The notes beneath the pieces were generated by a model that was given only the letters and a program-made list of their open reading frames with translations, was not told the origin of the DNA and made no database searches. Below, in pieces: positions 20,377 to 22,055 of a DNA stretch of 22,055 nucleotides (its first letter is position 1; the number at the start of each line of letters is the position of its first letter). The DNA lies in assembly GCF_000711695.1 (NCBI RefSeq), contig NW_013546847.1, forward strand, positions 1 to 22,055. Direction: 5' to 3'. This stretch comes from Tilletiaria anomala UBC 951. Taxonomy: Eukaryota > Basidiomycota > Exobasidiomycetes > Georgefischeriales > Tilletiariaceae. Made by a program: the position numbers and the translations under genes.

Positions 20377-22055
20377 ATGTCTCCCATCGATGGGCGCGAG
20401 TCGCCGCGCGACAGGCGCACCATCAGCCCGTCCTTCTCTCGACGCAGCATCAACACCAGCAGTAGCAGCGGCAGCAACCGCCATGACGACCACCAGGGCA
20501 GCGCTGCAAGTTCGCGGCACATGGACACTTGGTCGCGTTCTCATGCCGAGCGCGGCATAGAAGACACTAGGGTAAGCGTGCAACTCGCGCTCCCGAACAC
20601 GGAGAGCACTACGTAGCTGACCGCCCTTTCATCCATTTACTCAGTATGAACAGCGCATCGCACCTTCCTACGAACACGTCAACGAGCGCAGAACAGACCC
20701 AAGTCGACAACGCGACGAGCACAACAGACAGAGCCGAAGAATGTCGTCTGAGTCTGAGACGGCCGAGGCAGCTGCTATGGACGCTCGCAGCCCGACTAGG
20801 CCGAGCATGTCCATCTCCAGCATCCTCAACGACGATGACGGTCCCGCGCAACGCCGCGAAAAGGCGCGGCCTTCTCCGCTCTCACCGCATAGCGTTACCG
20901 CTCCGATTGCAGCGCCTGTGCTGCGGACACCTTCGACGTCCACCCCACTTCCTCCGCCCGTGACGACCGGCACGCAGCTCCCGGCGCCGATCGGTTACGG
21001 CAGCAGCGCGTCGCCATCTGCGCCTGCTTCCAGCAACGGGCTCTGGCCGCCGCCAGTGCGCTCCGTTGAGTTTGATCGCCTGACGCCGGCGCAGCAGGCG
21101 GCCATCGTGCATGCGTCGGGTCGTCGCAAGACGAATGCGTACAATACCGACGCCGACTACGACCCGGCTTACGAGGCGGACCAGGACGTGCTGTTCGGCG
21201 GCTGCGAACGTGCGCTCGCGCGCATCAAGGCCAACCCCGAGCTCTTCGATCCCAGGCGCGACGAGGCCATCCGCAAGGCCATGGCTATCCGCGACGGCTC
21301 GCAGCACCAGCCGCAGAGCAACGGCCATGGCCATCACGTGCCGATCGAAGTCGATGAAGGTGGGTCAGTGCACGGCGGGCGAACATCAGCGCAGCCGGCC
21401 AAGCAACCGCATGCAGCTCCACACGATGACGGAGACAACGCCCCTTTGGCGGAGAGTGAGGAGGCGCCGCTCGTCAAGTCGGGCAAGAAGCGCAAGGCAC
21501 CTGCCGCTGGTTCCAGCAGCACGGCGCAGGCCAACGGCAACAGCAAGAACACGAGCCCGCGCCGTGCTCGCAACTCGGCTGGACGCAACTCAAGCGACGA
21601 AGAGTGGCAGCCGATGCGCAACAGCAAGGGCAAGCGCACCAGCAAGGGTGGCGCAGCTGCAGCTGCAGGAGCCAAAGACACCGGTAGCGGCAGCAAGCCC
21701 ATCTCCGCCGGAGCTACAGCAGCTGCTGCCGAGTCGCAAACAGCGGTAGGTTCTTCTAAAGACAAGGACGAGCAGCCAGCGAAGCGCAAAAAGTTACGCA
21801 TCGTTAAGAATAAGGATGACTCGGACCTCGAGACGGACGAGAATGTGCCACTGTGGGCGCCTGCGTTGGAGCGCTACCGCGAGGAGGCGTACAAGCGTCG
21901 CGAGGCGCTCGATCTCGCGTACGGCCTCATGGAGGACGAGCAGGACGAGCGCGTCGCCAAGACGATCGCACGCGGCTACATGTTGCGCTACGACGCCATC
22001 TTGCACGAGGAGGCCAAGGCGGAGGCGGAGCGCGCGCGCCTGCGCGAGGTGCAGC
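20377..22055 (+). CDS. N-terminal part of a large nuclear protein, candidate INO80 ATPase (runs off window)
   Basis: Exon 1 is 20377-20571, the intron 20572-20644 (GTAAGC donor, CTGAC branch, CTCAG acceptor), and exon 2 runs from 20645 to the window edge, giving 535 codons so far. The N-terminus is Ser/Arg-rich with SISSILNDDDG at 121-131, a motif style I associate with basidiomycete INO80 N-termini. A more ordered block (207-280) starts EFDRLTPAQQAAIVHASGRR. A disordered Lys/Ser/Ala region has NLS-like PAKRKKLR near 443-450. From about 475 a charged coiled coil (RYREEAYKRREALDLAYG) runs to the edge. The DBINO and SNF2 domains that would prove INO80 lie, if present, beyond the window. The head-to-head Ies1 neighbour is suggestive only. 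Another large chromatin or transcription regulator is possible. Confidence 0.8.

Noticed and set aside
1-22055. tRNA, spliceosomal RNA, CRISPR array, or transposon ends
   Set aside because: I looked for tRNA T-arm motifs, U1/U2/U4/U5/U6 signature runs, regularly spaced repeats, and terminal repeats. None was convincing by eye.

Overview
The window reads as nuclear DNA of a basidiomycete fungus. All five confident genes are eukaryotic. The fourteen ordinary introns I can place are 58-92 nt, with GTRAGT-type or related donors and often a CTGAC-like branch site. The protein families (fungal Ies1, Mit1/CHD3-like remodeller, Rfc4/RFC2, Mid2/Wsc-type membrane protein) fit Dikarya. Intron density, GC-rich codon use and pyrimidine-rich leaders suggest Basidiomycota, perhaps Ustilaginomycotina; the class is a guess. 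I see no tRNA, rRNA, CRISPR array or recognisable transposon.

Left arm (1 to about 5.4 kb): gene-poor. It holds scattered protein-like stretches in broken frames (1-751, about 2277-3175) and one weak minus-strand ORF (3856-4329). None belongs to a family I can name; the stretch looks like decayed or non-coding sequence.

Middle (5.4-9.8 kb): a single-pass membrane protein gene on the plus strand (5477-7689). It has a signal peptide, Ser- and Gly-rich ectodomain, one transmembrane helix and a long tail with two NPFxD endocytosis motifs, and its frame is restored by an 11-nt microexon. Convergent to it on the minus strand is a six-exon gene for a small replication factor C subunit (9784-8381).

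Right arm (9.8-22.06 kb): a chromatin-remodelling neighbourhood. A seven-exon CHD3/Mi-2-type remodeller (10217-16425; tandem PHD fingers, two chromodomains, SNF2 ATPase, long C-terminal extension) is divergent from the RFC gene across a 432-bp spacer with three ACGCG motifs. It converges, 83 bp apart, on a minus-strand gene for the INO80-complex subunit Ies1 (19156-16509). Ies1 is divergent, across 1.2 kb, from the N-terminal part of a large nuclear protein (20377 to window end) that could be the INO80 ATPase. If so, two subunits of one complex share a promoter region beside a second remodeller. Exon joins were worked out by hand from splice motifs, phase and family knowledge; no alignment or expression data were available.
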